This document shows, in pieces, positions 1 through 8,810 of a DNA stretch of 62,757 nt (within the stretch, counting starts at the first letter, position 1; every line of letters begins with the position of its first letter). This stretch comes from Micavibrio sp. (GTDB taxonomy: Bacteria; Pseudomonadota; Alphaproteobacteria; UBA9219). A program made the position numbers and the translations under genes. The stretch covers positions 1 through 62,757 of the forward strand of contig DYDA01000001.1 in assembly GCA_020718105.1 (NCBI GenBank), written 5' to 3'. Under the pieces are notes generated by a model, which did not search any database, was not told the DNA's origin, and was given only the letters and a program-made list of their open reading frames with translations.

Positions 1-207
1 TATATCATATGCTTACACAATTTCCAGCCACACAATTTTGTCCATTATGCCGTTTTTAACCATAAAACGTCTATAGGCGGTGGTTAACGATGTCGAAAAA
101 ACACAACATATAGTGGGTCAAAACCTAACTTCCGCCAAAAGCAAAAATGCGTGACGAAGGAGGGGGTGGTTATTTAAAAAGCAACTCTTGAAGTGTGATC
201 AGTCTAT

Positions 208-1680
208 TTATCGAAACGCTACTTCGCTAAAGCTGCGAAGTTTGCGGCTGTGCAGGGTTTCAAACCCGATTTCGCGCAAAAGGTCGATGGCCTTAAGGCC
301 GATGGCCAAATGCTGGTTGACTTGTTTTTGATAAAAGTCGGTGGCCATGCCAGGCAGTTTAATTTCGCCATGCATTGGTCGATCCGACACGCATAAAAGG
401 GTGCCATAGGGCACGCGATAGCGATAGCCGTTGGCCGCAATGGCGGATGATTCCATATCCAGCGCGATGGCGCGACTTTGGCAAAATTGCTCCACCAGTT
501 TTGTATAGCCTGCTATCTCCCAATTACGATTGTCGGTGGAGACAATCGTGCCTGTGCGCATGACGGATTTCAGATCATACCCCGCGTGTCCCGTGACGTG
601 TGCGACCGCGCTTTCGATGGCGCGTTGCACTTCGGCTAGCGCGGGAATGGGAACCCATAAGGGCAGTTCTCTATCCAAAACATGATCGTCGCGGACATAG
701 GCGTGAGCCAAAACATAGTCGCCTAATTTTTGTGAACGCCGCAGCCCCGCGCAGTGGCCCAGCATAATCCATGCATTGGGGCGCAAGACGGCCACGTGAT
801 CCGAGATCGTGCGCGCGTTGCTGGGGCCGACGCCTATGTTGATCATTGTGATGCCTCGCCCATCGGCGCGTTTCAGGTGATAGGCAGGCATTTGCGGCAA
901 GGTCTGGCGCCCACTGGGGGCCGTGAGCAAGGTGGGTTGCATCATTTCGGTATAACGGCGCGTGGGGTGTTCGATTTGATCGGGAAGCGGGTTTTCGATC
1001 ATTTCTTTGCCCTGCCGGACAAACTCATCAACATAGAATTGATAGTTGGTATAGATCACGAAGCTTTGGAAATGCTCGGCATCCGTTCCGGTGTAATGGC
1101 GCAGACGTTGCAAAGAATAATCGACGCGTGGCGCGGTGAAAAGCGCCAAGGGCATGGCCTCAGCCTTTTCGGAAAACCATGTGCCGTTCGCGATGGAATC
1201 ATCGATGACGGATAAGTCAGGCACATCGAAGATTTCTCGTAATAAAGTAAGGCGCTCAGGCGACAGGCCGCCTTCGACATGCGCGCCATTTTGAAAGGCG
1301 AAGTGAATGGGAATCGGCGTCGCGCTAAGCCCGATTTCTAGGGGCACGTTGTGGTTTTTAAGGAGCTGTTGAAACTGTTCCAAATAATAAGAGGCAAAAA
1401 TATCGGGGCGTGTCAGCGTGGTGGTATGGCGATGTGGTTCTGTCACAAAGCCATAGGATAAGCGCGTGTCGGGGAGCGTTAATTGCGTTGTTTTCATCGA
1501 TAGGCAAGGATAAAAAGCCTCCACCTTTGTAAGCGGCGTTTGGCCTTCGACGAAATTAGCAAAAGCGTCGCGAATGGCCGCGATGTTTGAGGCATAAAGC
1601 TCAGTGACATAGGCCAGCGCCTCGATCGCGTCTGTAAAAAGACGGGAAGGCAGCGGCATAAAGGGTGAGGAAGAAGACAT
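208..1680 (-). CDS. amn: AMP nucleosidase
   Basis: Cytoplasmic enzyme that hydrolyses AMP to adenine and ribose 5-phosphate, a purine salvage and AMP-level control step. The 490 residues match the usual length (the E. coli enzyme is 484). The first ~170 residues resemble the AMP-nucleosidase-specific regulatory domain. The C-terminal half is a nucleoside-phosphorylase fold, shown by INIGVGPSNARTISDH, the ribose-binding stretch ALDMESSAIAANGYRY, and VSDRP, whose Asp is the expected base-protonating residue. It is the last gene of a leftward run and lies 72 bp beyond the penicillin-binding protein gene. I see no clear Shine-Dalgarno before the ATG at 1680, so the exact start is slightly uncertain; the family assignment is not. 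Confidence 0.95.
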   Translation of the reverse strand: MSSSSPFMPLPSRLFTDAIEALAYVTELYASNIAAIRDAFANFVEGQTPLTKVEAFYPCLSMKTTQLTLPDTRLSYGFVTEPHRHTTTLTRPDIFASYYLEQFQQLLKNHNVPLEIGLSATPIPIHFAFQNGAHVEGGLSPERLTLLREIFDVPDLSVIDDSIANGTWFSEKAEAMPLALFTAPRVDYSLQRLRHYTGTDAEHFQSFVIYTNYQFYVDEFVRQGKEMIENPLPDQIEHPTRRYTEMMQPTLLTAPSGRQTLPQMPAYHLKRADGRGITMINIGVGPSNARTISDHVAVLRPNAWIMLGHCAGLRRSQKLGDYVLAHAYVRDDHVLDRELPLWVPIPALAEVQRAIESAVAHVTGHAGYDLKSVMRTGTIVSTDNRNWEIAGYTKLVEQFCQSRAIALDMESSAIAANGYRYRVPYGTLLCVSDRPMHGEIKLPGMATDFYQKQVNQHLAIGLKAIDLLREIGFETLHSRKLRSFSEVAFR

Positions 1681-1752
1681 GGGCGGGATGTTATTATTAA
1701 GGAGGAGGAATCAACTATACGGCTGCCTTGCCTTAAAATCTAATAAAGATTT

Positions 1753-3729
1753 TTATCTTCCTGTCAGATTGCGGATAAGGTCGCCTAAAGAATCGGTTTT
1801 TTCTTCTTCTTGTCCATCAGAGGGAACCTCGTGGAAAGGTTCAACCGTTGGCGCGTTTTGTGGTGAGGCTACGCTATCAAAAGCGCGCGCTGGTTGGCCG
1901 TTTTCGGCCTCGATCATATAGTCGTGCCACAAGATGGCGGGAAGGCTTCCGCCTGTCACTTTTTTCATGGGCTTGTTGTTATCGTTGCCCATCCATACGC
2001 CCGTGACCAGATTGCCTGTAAAGCCGACAAACCACGCATCGCGATAATCCGAACTTGTGCCCGTCTTCCCTGCCACGGGGCGATCCAACGCGGCGCGGGT
2101 TCCTGTTCCGTAACGCACGACATCGCCCATCATAGACACCAAAGACGCAACGGCTTGCGGCTCTACCGTGACGGGCAGGGTGACATCTTCGCGGCGATAA
2201 AGAACCTTGCCATCGTGGCTGCGGATTTCTTTGATGCCATAAGGGGTGACGGCGCGGCCGCCCGTGGCAAGGGCGGCATAAACGCCCGTCAGCTCTAGCG
2301 GCGTCATAAGATTCGTTCCCAGCGCTAAGGATAAATCAGGATCAAGTGACGATGTGACGCCCAACGCTCTTGCCGTATCCAGCACGTTGTTCAGCCCCAC
2401 TTTTTGTAAGATGCGCACCGCGACGGTGTTGATGGATTGCGCCAAAGCTTGCCGCGCAGAAACCATGCCGCGATATTTCTCATCATAGTTGGCGGGTGCC
2501 CATTTGCCTATTTTGATGGGCGCGTCCTCAAAAACATCATCAGGCGATAAGCCTTGGCGTAGAGCGGCGAGATAGATGACGGGCTTAAAGGCTGAGCCGG
2601 GTTGGCGCATGGCCTGCGTTGCGCGATTGAACTGGCTTTCGCCGTAATCGCGGCCTCCCACCATTGTGCGTACAGCGCCATCGTGAGTCATAGAGATCAG
2701 TGCCGCTTCGGAAACTTTCTTGGCCGCGCCTTCGGTAGCCAAAATGCCATCCAGTTTACGTTCAGCCACGCGCTGCATTTTAAGATCGATGGTTGTCATC
2801 ACGATGATATCTTGCGGCGCGTTTTCAAGCAAAGCGTTGACTTGATCGACAATCCAATCTGCAAAATAATGCCCATCGCCGCCCGCGCCTGGTTTGCGGC
2901 GGGGCAAGGGGATAGAGGCTTCGGCAAGGGACTTATCGGATTCGGCGATATAGCCCGCATCGGCCATGGCTCCCAATACGACGCGGGTTCGCGCAGCGGC
3001 TTCAGCCGGATTGTTCGTGGGCGCATAACGAGACGGTGCGCGAAGAAGGCCCGCAAGCAAGGCGCATTCGCGTAAATTAAGAGCGCTGATGGGTTTATTG
3101 AAATACACCTCCGCCGCCGCATCGACGCCATAAGCGCCCGCGCCAAGATAAACGCGATTGAGATAAGCGGTCAGAATCTGATCCTTGCTATACGTATGTT
3201 CCAGCCAAAGAGAAAGGAGCATTTCTTGCACTTTGCGTCGTGCGGTGCGTTCGGGCGTGAGAAATAGATTTTTGGCAAGTTGTTGCGTAAGCGTAGAGCC
3301 TCCCTGCACCACGCGCCCTGCGATGACGTTTTGAACAAAGGCGCGAAGAAGGCCAAAAACATCAACGCCGAAATGACTGTAAAAGCGGCGATCCTCAATT
3401 GCTAAAATAGCGTTGACCAAATGGGTAGGAACGTCCTTGAGCGTCACCCGTTGCCCTGCCAGATCGCCATAGCGTTTAAAGACCGTTCCGTCATCGGCCA
3501 AAAGCGTGATGGCGGGGCGGCGCTCTGGCTGCGCGATTTGGCGAATGTCCGGCATATCATAGGCGTAATAAGCGACGACCGCGCCGCCCAAAAGCGTCCC
3601 CCAAATCATTAAAAGGACAACAGCCTTTCCGATGAAGGACACTGTTTTTTGCGCGGAATCCCCCATTCCTTCCCATGAGAAAAAAGAGCGTAGCGTAAAA
3701 GTCTTTTTGGGCGGTCTGCGGGGCATCAA
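1753..3729 (-). CDS. mrcA: Penicillin-binding protein 1A family (class A bifunctional transglycosylase/transpeptidase)
   Basis: Inner-membrane peptidoglycan synthase that polymerises glycan strands and cross-links peptides in the periplasm. After a basic N-terminus there is one membrane anchor (residues ~34-57). The GT51 domain follows, with its catalytic Glu in AIEDRRFYSHFGVD (E112) and the GGSTLTQQLAKN motif (~143-154). The transpeptidase domain has the Ser nucleophile in GSAFK (S379, K382), an SxN motif in QSINT and KTGTSSDYRDAWFVGFT near residue 545. At 658 residues it is shorter than many Gram-negative PBP1A proteins, and I see no room for the OB-fold insertion between the two domains. 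The C-terminal ~40 residues are acidic and Pro-rich. The mrcA symbol is by family; an organism-specific name may differ. Confidence 0.93.
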   Translation of the reverse strand: MMPRRPPKKTFTLRSFFSWEGMGDSAQKTVSFIGKAVVLLMIWGTLLGGAVVAYYAYDMPDIRQIAQPERRPAITLLADDGTVFKRYGDLAGQRVTLKDVPTHLVNAILAIEDRRFYSHFGVDVFGLLRAFVQNVIAGRVVQGGSTLTQQLAKNLFLTPERTARRKVQEMLLSLWLEHTYSKDQILTAYLNRVYLGAGAYGVDAAAEVYFNKPISALNLRECALLAGLLRAPSRYAPTNNPAEAAARTRVVLGAMADAGYIAESDKSLAEASIPLPRRKPGAGGDGHYFADWIVDQVNALLENAPQDIIVMTTIDLKMQRVAERKLDGILATEGAAKKVSEAALISMTHDGAVRTMVGGRDYGESQFNRATQAMRQPGSAFKPVIYLAALRQGLSPDDVFEDAPIKIGKWAPANYDEKYRGMVSARQALAQSINTVAVRILQKVGLNNVLDTARALGVTSSLDPDLSLALGTNLMTPLELTGVYAALATGGRAVTPYGIKEIRSHDGKVLYRREDVTLPVTVEPQAVASLVSMMGDVVRYGTGTRAALDRPVAGKTGTSSDYRDAWFVGFTGNLVTGVWMGNDNNKPMKKVTGGSLPAILWHDYMIEAENGQPARAFDSVASPQNAPTVEPFHEVPSDGQEEEKTDSLGDLIRNLTGR

Positions 3730-3806
3730 TGTCCTCAGCTAAACAGGATTAGGCTTTCTTGTTTGGCAGGTGATGGCAGAAGAATAAAGCAAAAAAAGGG
3801 CGAAAG

Positions 3807-3845
3807 AAAAAAAGCCGCCGGCTCTTTCGAACGGGCGGCCTTTTT
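3807..3845 (-). terminator. Rho-independent terminator of the acetate transporter gene
   Basis: Arms GCCGCC (3814-3819) and GGCGGC (3834-3839) are flanked by an A-run on the left and a T-run on the right, so the hairpin could work in both directions. On the minus strand it lies 24-60 bases past the satP stop codon and ends in a U-tract. It separates satP from the penicillin-binding protein gene. Confidence 0.75.
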
Positions 3846-3868
3846 CATCACGCTTTTAAAGGGACGGT

Positions 3869-4474
3869 TTAGTGCCCTCTTTTCTTGACATAGTAACCCA
3901 ACGGCCAAACGACTTTGCCAATCACCTCGTTCAAAACTTGGGCGAGGCCTGCATAAATGGCCGAAAAGCCGCAAGCAATGCCAACCCAACCCGCAAGACG
4001 CGTGACCGATTCCAAACCCGTTGCATCGCCCAAGGCCAAAAGAAAGAACAAAAGGGTCAGCGTGCCGAAGGCAAATTGCAGGGCGCGATTCAGCAGGAAG
4101 GTGGCTTTGAACATGCCCAAAGTGAACAACCCCCAAAGCGCTAGAAAGAGCGCCATAGAGACATCTTTTTCTGGCGCGGCGATGCCCAAATCTGTCTTGG
4201 GCAAAAGGATTAACGTGACAAGGATAAGCCAGAAAAAGCCATAACTGATAAAGGCCGTTGTGGCGAAGGTATTCCCTTTGCGCCATTCCATGATCCCCGC
4301 AATAATTTGCGCGATGCCGCCATAAAAAAGCCCCATCGCCAAAATCATGGAATCAATCGGATAAAAACCGGCATTGTGAAAGTTCAACAGCACCGTTGTC
4401 ATGCCAAAACCCAGCAGCCCAAGCGGCGCGGGATTACCCGTCTTATCGGTTATTGTCATCTTTGTCTCGGTCAT
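3869..4474 (-). CDS. satP: Acetate uptake transporter, GPR1/FUN34/YaaH (SatP) family
   Basis: Small inner-membrane transporter for acetate or succinate uptake, probably with H+. The 201 residues are typical for the family. The N-terminal signature [11 protein letters not shown] is present, followed by about six hydrophobic helices, for example [20 protein letters not shown] and [19 protein letters not shown]. The family FxxYGxFW-type motif appears as FISYGFFWL. It ends in a Lys/Arg-rich cytoplasmic tail (YYVKKRGH). The gene stands alone, with 82 bp to parE upstream and a strong hairpin terminator downstream. Family membership is clear; substrate preference is inferred from the family. Confidence 0.93.
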   Translation of the reverse strand: MTETKMTITDKTGNPAPLGLLGFGMTTVLLNFHNAGFYPIDSMILAMGLFYGGIAQIIAGIMEWRKGNTFATTAFISYGFFWLILVTLILLPKTDLGIAAPEKDVSMALFLALWGLFTLGMFKATFLLNRALQFAFGTLTLLFFLLALGDATGLESVTRLAGWVGIACGFSAIYAGLAQVLNEVIGKVVWPLGYYVKKRGH

Positions 4475-4556
4475 GGGGATCGCTCCTTTTGTGAAGAGGA
4501 AAAGAGAGAGGAAGCGAAAGTATGAACGGAAAAGGTTAACGGTTTATTCTCTGGCC

Positions 4557-6551
4557 TTAAATATCAACTTCACGGACGAAGCGAGCATTTTCTTGTATGA
4601 ACTGAAAACGTAATTCAGGTTTGCGACCCATCAGTTTTTCGACAAGAGCTTCCGTTTCCTTGATGTCGTCAAGACGGTCGGGTGAGTCCGGTTCGGTGAT
4701 GATCACGCGCAAAAGAGAGCGCGAGCGCGGATCCATCGTGGTTTCACGCAATTGTGCGGGCATCATCTCGCCAAGGCCTTTAAAGCGGCTAATCTCAATC
4801 TTGCCGCGCCCACTAAAGGTCGTCTCTAACAATTCTTCTTTATGGGCGTCGTCACGGGCATAAACCGTGTTGCTGCCTTGCGTGATGCGGTAAAGAGGCG
4901 GCTGTGCCAAAAACAATTTTCCGCCCGTGATCAGCGCGGGCATCTCGCGATAGAAAAAGGTCATGAGGAGTGAAGCAATATGGGCACCGTCCACATCGGC
5001 ATCGGTCATGATGATAACGCGTTCGTAGCGTAATTTGTTGAGCTCAAACGTGCCGCCCATACCGCAGCCAAGGGCCAGCGTTAAGTCAGAGATTTCCTGA
5101 TTGCCGCGCAGCTTATCGGCGCTGGCCGATGCTACGTTGAGGATTTTGCCGCGCAGGGGCAAGATTGCTTGCGTTTCTCGGTTGCGCGCTTGTTTGGCGG
5201 AGCCGCCTGCGCTGTCGCCTTCGACTAAAAACAATTCAGTATTTTCTGCGCTGGTGGCCGAACAATCGGATAGTTTGCCTGGAAGGCGCAGCTTGCGCGT
5301 GGCGGTTTTCCGCGCCATTTCTTTGGCTTGTGAAAGACGCGCTCGTTCCTCGGCTTTCAGGGCAAGGTAATCCAAAAGAGCCTTGCCGTTGATAGGATCG
5401 GCAGAAAGCCAATGATCAAAATGATCCTTGATGACTTGATCAACAAGGCGCGTGGCTTCGGTTGTGGCGAGCTTGTCTTTTGTTTGACCTTGAAATTGTG
5501 GATCGTGAATAAACAGCGAAAGAAGCGTCGCGGCATCGCCAAAGGCTTCATCGCCCGTGATGATGGCGGCGCGGCGATTGCCCAAAAGTTCTCCGTGACC
5601 CCGCACCCCTCGCAAAAGGGCAGAGCGCATACCGGATTCATGCGTGCCCCCTTGCGGCGTTGGAATAGTGTTGCAATAGGAATGGCAAAAGCCGATGCCG
5701 TCCTCTGGCCACGCGACGGCCCATTCGACTTTGCCCTTGCCGTCGGGCAGTTCCGCCATGCCGCTAAAGATTTGTGGTGTGACGGTGGCGCGTTCCCCTA
5801 GCGCGGAGGTCAAGTAATCGGCAAGACCATTGGGAAAGTGCAAGGTCGCTTCAGCGGGCGTGTGATCCTCTGCTTTGATCAACGAAGGCTTGCACGTCCA
5901 GCGAATTTCGACGCCTCGAAACAAATAGGCCTTTGACCTTGCCATGCGATAGAGCAAAGAAGGCTTAAAGCGCAACTTCGTGCCAAAAATTTCTGTATCA
6001 GGTCTGAAAACAACGGTGGTGCCGCGCCGATTGACGGTGCCCAGTTTTTTAAGTTTGCCTTGTGGCGCGCCGCGTGAGAAATTTTGCGCAAAAAGGTGTT
6101 TATCGCGTGCGACTTCAACGGTCATTTCTTCGGACAGAGCGTTGACAACGGAAATGCCGACGCCGTGCAGCCCGCCTGATGTCTGATAAACCTTGTTGGA
6201 AAATTTACCCCCCGAATGAAGGGTGGTGAGGATAACTTCTAGCGCGGATTTGCCCGGGAACTTCGGGTGATTGTCCACGGGAATGCCGCGTCCGTTATCG
6301 CGCACCATGATCCGGTTGTCCTCGCCCAGCTCTAGCTCAATCCTATTGGCAAAACCGGCAACGGCTTCATCCATCGCGTTGTCCAATACTTCAGCGACAA
6401 GGTGATGTAAGGCGGCTTCGTCTGTCCCGCCGATATACATGCCGGGACGGCGGCGCACAGGCTCTAGCCCTTCTAGGACTTCGATATCGTTGGCGTCATA
6501 GGAATCTTGTTTGCGCGGAGAGGCAGAAGCAGAGGGAAATAAATCAGACAT
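4557..6551 (-). CDS. parE: DNA topoisomerase IV subunit B
   Basis: ATPase subunit of topoisomerase IV, which decatenates daughter chromosomes together with ParC. At 664 residues it has the compact ParE form. The GHKL ATPase motifs are visible: VLDNAMDEAVAG, the Mg2+ and Gly-rich element VRDNGRGIPVD, and TSGGLHGVGISVVNALS. The TOPRIM domain holds LFLVEGDSAGGSAKQARNR and IIMTDADVDGAHI. The motif QTSGGLHGVG followed by a short C-terminal domain without a GyrB-type insertion favours ParE over GyrB. parC is not in the window. The start at 6551 gives the expected N-terminus ending in YDANDIEVLEGLEPVRRRPG. Confidence 0.93.
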   Translation of the reverse strand: MSDLFPSASASPRKQDSYDANDIEVLEGLEPVRRRPGMYIGGTDEAALHHLVAEVLDNAMDEAVAGFANRIELELGEDNRIMVRDNGRGIPVDNHPKFPGKSALEVILTTLHSGGKFSNKVYQTSGGLHGVGISVVNALSEEMTVEVARDKHLFAQNFSRGAPQGKLKKLGTVNRRGTTVVFRPDTEIFGTKLRFKPSLLYRMARSKAYLFRGVEIRWTCKPSLIKAEDHTPAEATLHFPNGLADYLTSALGERATVTPQIFSGMAELPDGKGKVEWAVAWPEDGIGFCHSYCNTIPTPQGGTHESGMRSALLRGVRGHGELLGNRRAAIITGDEAFGDAATLLSLFIHDPQFQGQTKDKLATTEATRLVDQVIKDHFDHWLSADPINGKALLDYLALKAEERARLSQAKEMARKTATRKLRLPGKLSDCSATSAENTELFLVEGDSAGGSAKQARNRETQAILPLRGKILNVASASADKLRGNQEISDLTLALGCGMGGTFELNKLRYERVIIMTDADVDGAHIASLLMTFFYREMPALITGGKLFLAQPPLYRITQGSNTVYARDDAHKEELLETTFSGRGKIEISRFKGLGEMMPAQLRETTMDPRSRSLLRVIITEPDSPDRLDDIKETEALVEKLMGRKPELRFQFIQENARFVREVDI

Positions 6552-6617
6552 GGATTGGGAACACTCATAAAAACGTATAAAAACCTCGCGAATCGAGGAC
6601 GCGTGAGTGTAATCGGA

Positions 6618-7580
6618 TTAAGGGGTAGGGGCAAGAACGGTGGTGAGGGCGCGTAGCTTGGGTTTTGCTTTTTTGTAATCCGACGTTGAATGTAAAACAT
6701 AATTGACGGGATCAAGGAAGTCGTTTCTTAGCCCTTGAGGCCTTGTTTCGATGGCCGTTTCAACTTTGCTAATAAGGCGGTTATACCAACGCTTGAGGCG
6801 TGGATTGATGTTCAACGCGCTGACAACGTGAAGGCGCTCTTCAAAATACGCACGAAAGCGTTCTTCGGAGCCAAACGGCATTTCACCGTTCAGCAATGTT
6901 GTGTAATCGCGATTCAGCGTGCTGAGTTTATCACAAAAACGGATATGAGCCACAAGGCCAGAGGGATCCTCGTGATTGGCGACGCGAATTTGTTCTTCAT
7001 GACGCGCCGCACCGTATAAGGAAGGGGGATCTGTTATCTTTTCAAGAGTATCGATAAGAAGCGCCTTCCACTGGGCTTTGCCTTTCCAGCAGCGCTTGAC
7101 CACAAACTCGGCTTCCATTTCTGGCGAGTCTTGCGCAAAATCTTCGACAAGGTCATGGGCATAAGCGGCAAAAGCAATCACTTCATGCGGCAGGTTGAGA
7201 TGGCCGTTGAGGTTGACGGCCAAATCGGCGGTTTCAATGTAATGCGTGCAAGTGGGAACCGCGCCGAATTTGCGAAAAGCTTTTGTCGCGTTGATATAAC
7301 GTGCCGTAAAAGTGCGAAGTTTTATGATGCTGGAATTGTGGAGCCAGTCATGATTGCTGTGGGGCACAAACTGAGATGTTTGGTTGGTTCGCAAAATATG
7401 GTTGAGTTGGTCAGTGGGTAAGTTGGTTTTAAAAGGTTTTTGGGTTAAGACGACAAATTGAGCTTCAAGGGGTTGGTTTTTGTGTTGATGACAACAAGCG
7501 GCAAAATAGGTCACACGGCTTCTGTCGCTGTGCCCAAAGCGCTCGGCAAAGGATCCAAGAGGTTTTTTAGTGGCTGGCAT
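6618..7580 (-). CDS. HD-domain protein, SpoT/Mesh1-like phosphohydrolase candidate
   Basis: I do not recognise a named family. In the 320-residue form starting at the ATG at 7580 (a TTG at 7625 would add 15 residues), the middle shows an HD-type metal site: a His in CTHYIETADLAVNL, then AAYAHDLVEDF, then AHIRFCDKLSTLNRD. This order resembles the H...HDxxED...D layout of RelA/SpoT hydrolase domains, where the last block is usually KLADRLHNM. No synthetase, TGS or ACT domain is present. The ~90-residue N-terminal part is polar and His/Gln-rich and gives no clue. It could hydrolyse (p)ppGpp or another nucleotide; this is inference. It sits upstream of parE on the same strand and borders the DnaA-box region. 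Confidence 0.6.
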   Translation of the reverse strand: MPATKKPLGSFAERFGHSDRSRVTYFAACCHQHKNQPLEAQFVVLTQKPFKTNLPTDQLNHILRTNQTSQFVPHSNHDWLHNSSIIKLRTFTARYINATKAFRKFGAVPTCTHYIETADLAVNLNGHLNLPHEVIAFAAYAHDLVEDFAQDSPEMEAEFVVKRCWKGKAQWKALLIDTLEKITDPPSLYGAARHEEQIRVANHEDPSGLVAHIRFCDKLSTLNRDYTTLLNGEMPFGSEERFRAYFEERLHVVSALNINPRLKRWYNRLISKVETAIETRPQGLRNDFLDPVNYVLHSTSDYKKAKPKLRALTTVLAPTP

Positions 7581-8014
7581 GATGCTTTTGCGTGTTTGTT
7601 GAGGCGTAAGCTTCAAAAAGTTCAAATAGGGACACAGCGTTCTATAAAAGGGAAATGGTTGATGTCATTATGAGACGACCTATACGTAAAAAGTTGTGGA
7701 TAAGCGAATCAATTTTTTTCTTTCAAGGCTCATTTTCGCGCTTTGTCCACATGTGCATAAGGTGAAATCGTGAGCTTTCTCCAAATGGTTAAGAAACTAT
7801 ATATAGATGTTAATGAAAGGTTATCCACAAAATCGTGATGAGGCTAGAATCACCCTCGCATATCTGGTATGTATCTTCCTTATGAACCACAACATCTTGT
7901 GCCTTCTGCTGAGGTGTTTGGTTAATCTTTGACGGCACGCTTTCGGAATCGTAACGGGATTTTGTAGGCGCTTACCGCCAAACCAATGAACTTTTTTCAG
8001 GGGAGCTACGCACC
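7581..8014. promoter_or_regulatory. DnaA-box cluster with CtrA-type half-site upstream of gcrA (possible origin-like region)
   Basis: Non-coding gap of about 430 bp between divergent genes. It holds TTATCCACA on the minus strand (7695-7703), TTGTCCACA (7743-7751, one mismatch), TTATGCACA on the minus strand (7752-7760) and TTATCCACA (7821-7829). Three of these fit the DnaA consensus TTATNCACA exactly, within 135 bp. A minus-strand TTAACCAT at 7785-7792 matches the CtrA half-site, and an AT-rich patch lies at 7796-7815. GANTC methylation sites fall at 7706, 7847 and 7946. In Caulobacter DnaA activates and CtrA represses gcrA, so a gcrA control region is the simplest reading. A chromosomal origin is a possible alternative because transcription diverges here. 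Confidence 0.7.
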
Positions 8015-8584
8015 ATGGTCTGGACCGATCAACAAATCCAAACACTCAAACAAATGTGGGGCAATGGGTACAGCGCCAATGATATCGCCAAAAATCTGGG
8101 TGGCAGCGTAACCCGCAATGCGGTTATTGGGAAGGCTCATCGGCTTAAGCTTTCAGCTGGCCTTGCCGCTTCTGGGCGCGCCACGGTTGAACCAACCTCT
8201 AAGACAAGGGGGGTCGTGATGGCCTCCATCACGAAGATCAGCAAGCGACGAGCGGCTTTGCGTGCCATGCCGCCTGTTCAATCCGAAGCGCCCGCGCGAT
8301 CAATGGTGATCCCCGATCCTCTTCTAAGGCCGATTGAAATCGTTCGCCGTAGTGAAGGCATCCCCGTCACCAAGGCGGGTGAGCGTCATTGCCGTTGGCC
8401 TATTGGCGATCCACGTTCGCCTGATTTTCGTTTTTGTGGTTGTGAGACGCAAGAGGGGCTTCCCTATTGCTCGCATCATGCCCGCATCGCCTATCAAACG
8501 GTATCGCGTAAATCCCGTGCGAATGCCAGCGCGGATGCCGTCGCGGTAAGCTTTGGTAAAAGCAAGACCGAGGAAAAAGAATAA
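8015..8584 (+). CDS. gcrA: GcrA cell-cycle regulator
   Basis: Alphaproteobacterial transcription regulator that binds sigma-70 RNA polymerase and acts at promoters carrying N6-methylated GANTC sites. The N-terminus MVWTDQQIQTLKQMWGNGYS with AKNLGGSVTRNAVIGKAHRL is the diagnostic GcrA helix-turn-helix. The C-terminal part CRWPIGDPRSPDFRFCG followed by LPYCSHHARIAYQ is the conserved sigma-interacting region, with a Cys/His pattern typical of the family. The 189 residues are normal length. The ATG at 8015 follows GGGGAGC (SD) by about eight bases. It lies directly downstream of a DnaA-box cluster, which fits DnaA-dependent expression. A hairpin without a U-tract follows the stop codon. Confidence 0.96.
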   Translation: MVWTDQQIQTLKQMWGNGYSANDIAKNLGGSVTRNAVIGKAHRLKLSAGLAASGRATVEPTSKTRGVVMASITKISKRRAALRAMPPVQSEAPARSMVIPDPLLRPIEIVRRSEGIPVTKAGERHCRWPIGDPRSPDFRFCGCETQEGLPYCSHHARIAYQTVSRKSRANASADAVAVSFGKSKTEEKE

Positions 8585-8618
8585 GCCAATTTTTGTTCGC
8601 CTCCACCGTCACGGTTTT

Positions 8619-8654
8619 ATCAAATCCAGCGTCGTCTAAGGCGCTGGATTTGAT
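8619..8654 (+). other. Perfect 12-13 bp stem-loop downstream of gcrA
   Basis: Arms TCAAATCCAGCG (8620-8631) and CGCTGGATTTGA (8642-8653) enclose a 10-base loop, with one more A-T pair outside. No T-run follows on the plus strand, so this is not a classical intrinsic terminator. It may protect the gcrA 3' end or act with a termination factor. Confidence 0.6.
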
Positions 8655-8701
8655 GAGGCGTTGACAGAAAGCAACACATCTGTTGAAAGGGTGGTGGGGG
8701 C

Positions 8702-8781
8702 TATAATCGATTGATTCGATTATAATAAGGCTTTCTGTGCCCTGTGTGGAATTTTTTGGCTCCATCGTCATAATAAGGCTT
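8702..8781. promoter_or_regulatory. Palindrome and direct repeats upstream of the type I secretion operon
   Basis: A perfect inverted repeat, TATAATCGA (8702-8710) and TCGATTATA (8716-8724), contains GATTC in its centre. The 12-mer ATAATAAGGCTT occurs at 8722-8733 and again at 8770-8781, so the first copy overlaps the palindrome arm. The block ends 30-40 bp before the first secretion gene, a suitable place for an operator or promoter. The regulator is unknown. Confidence 0.45.
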
Positions 8782-8810
8782 ATTGGTTTTGGACGTCTTT
8801 GGTTTAAGGG

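Noticed and set aside
754-1215. Plus-strand open frame of 153 codons opposite amn
   Set aside because: Antisense shadow of a well-conserved enzyme.
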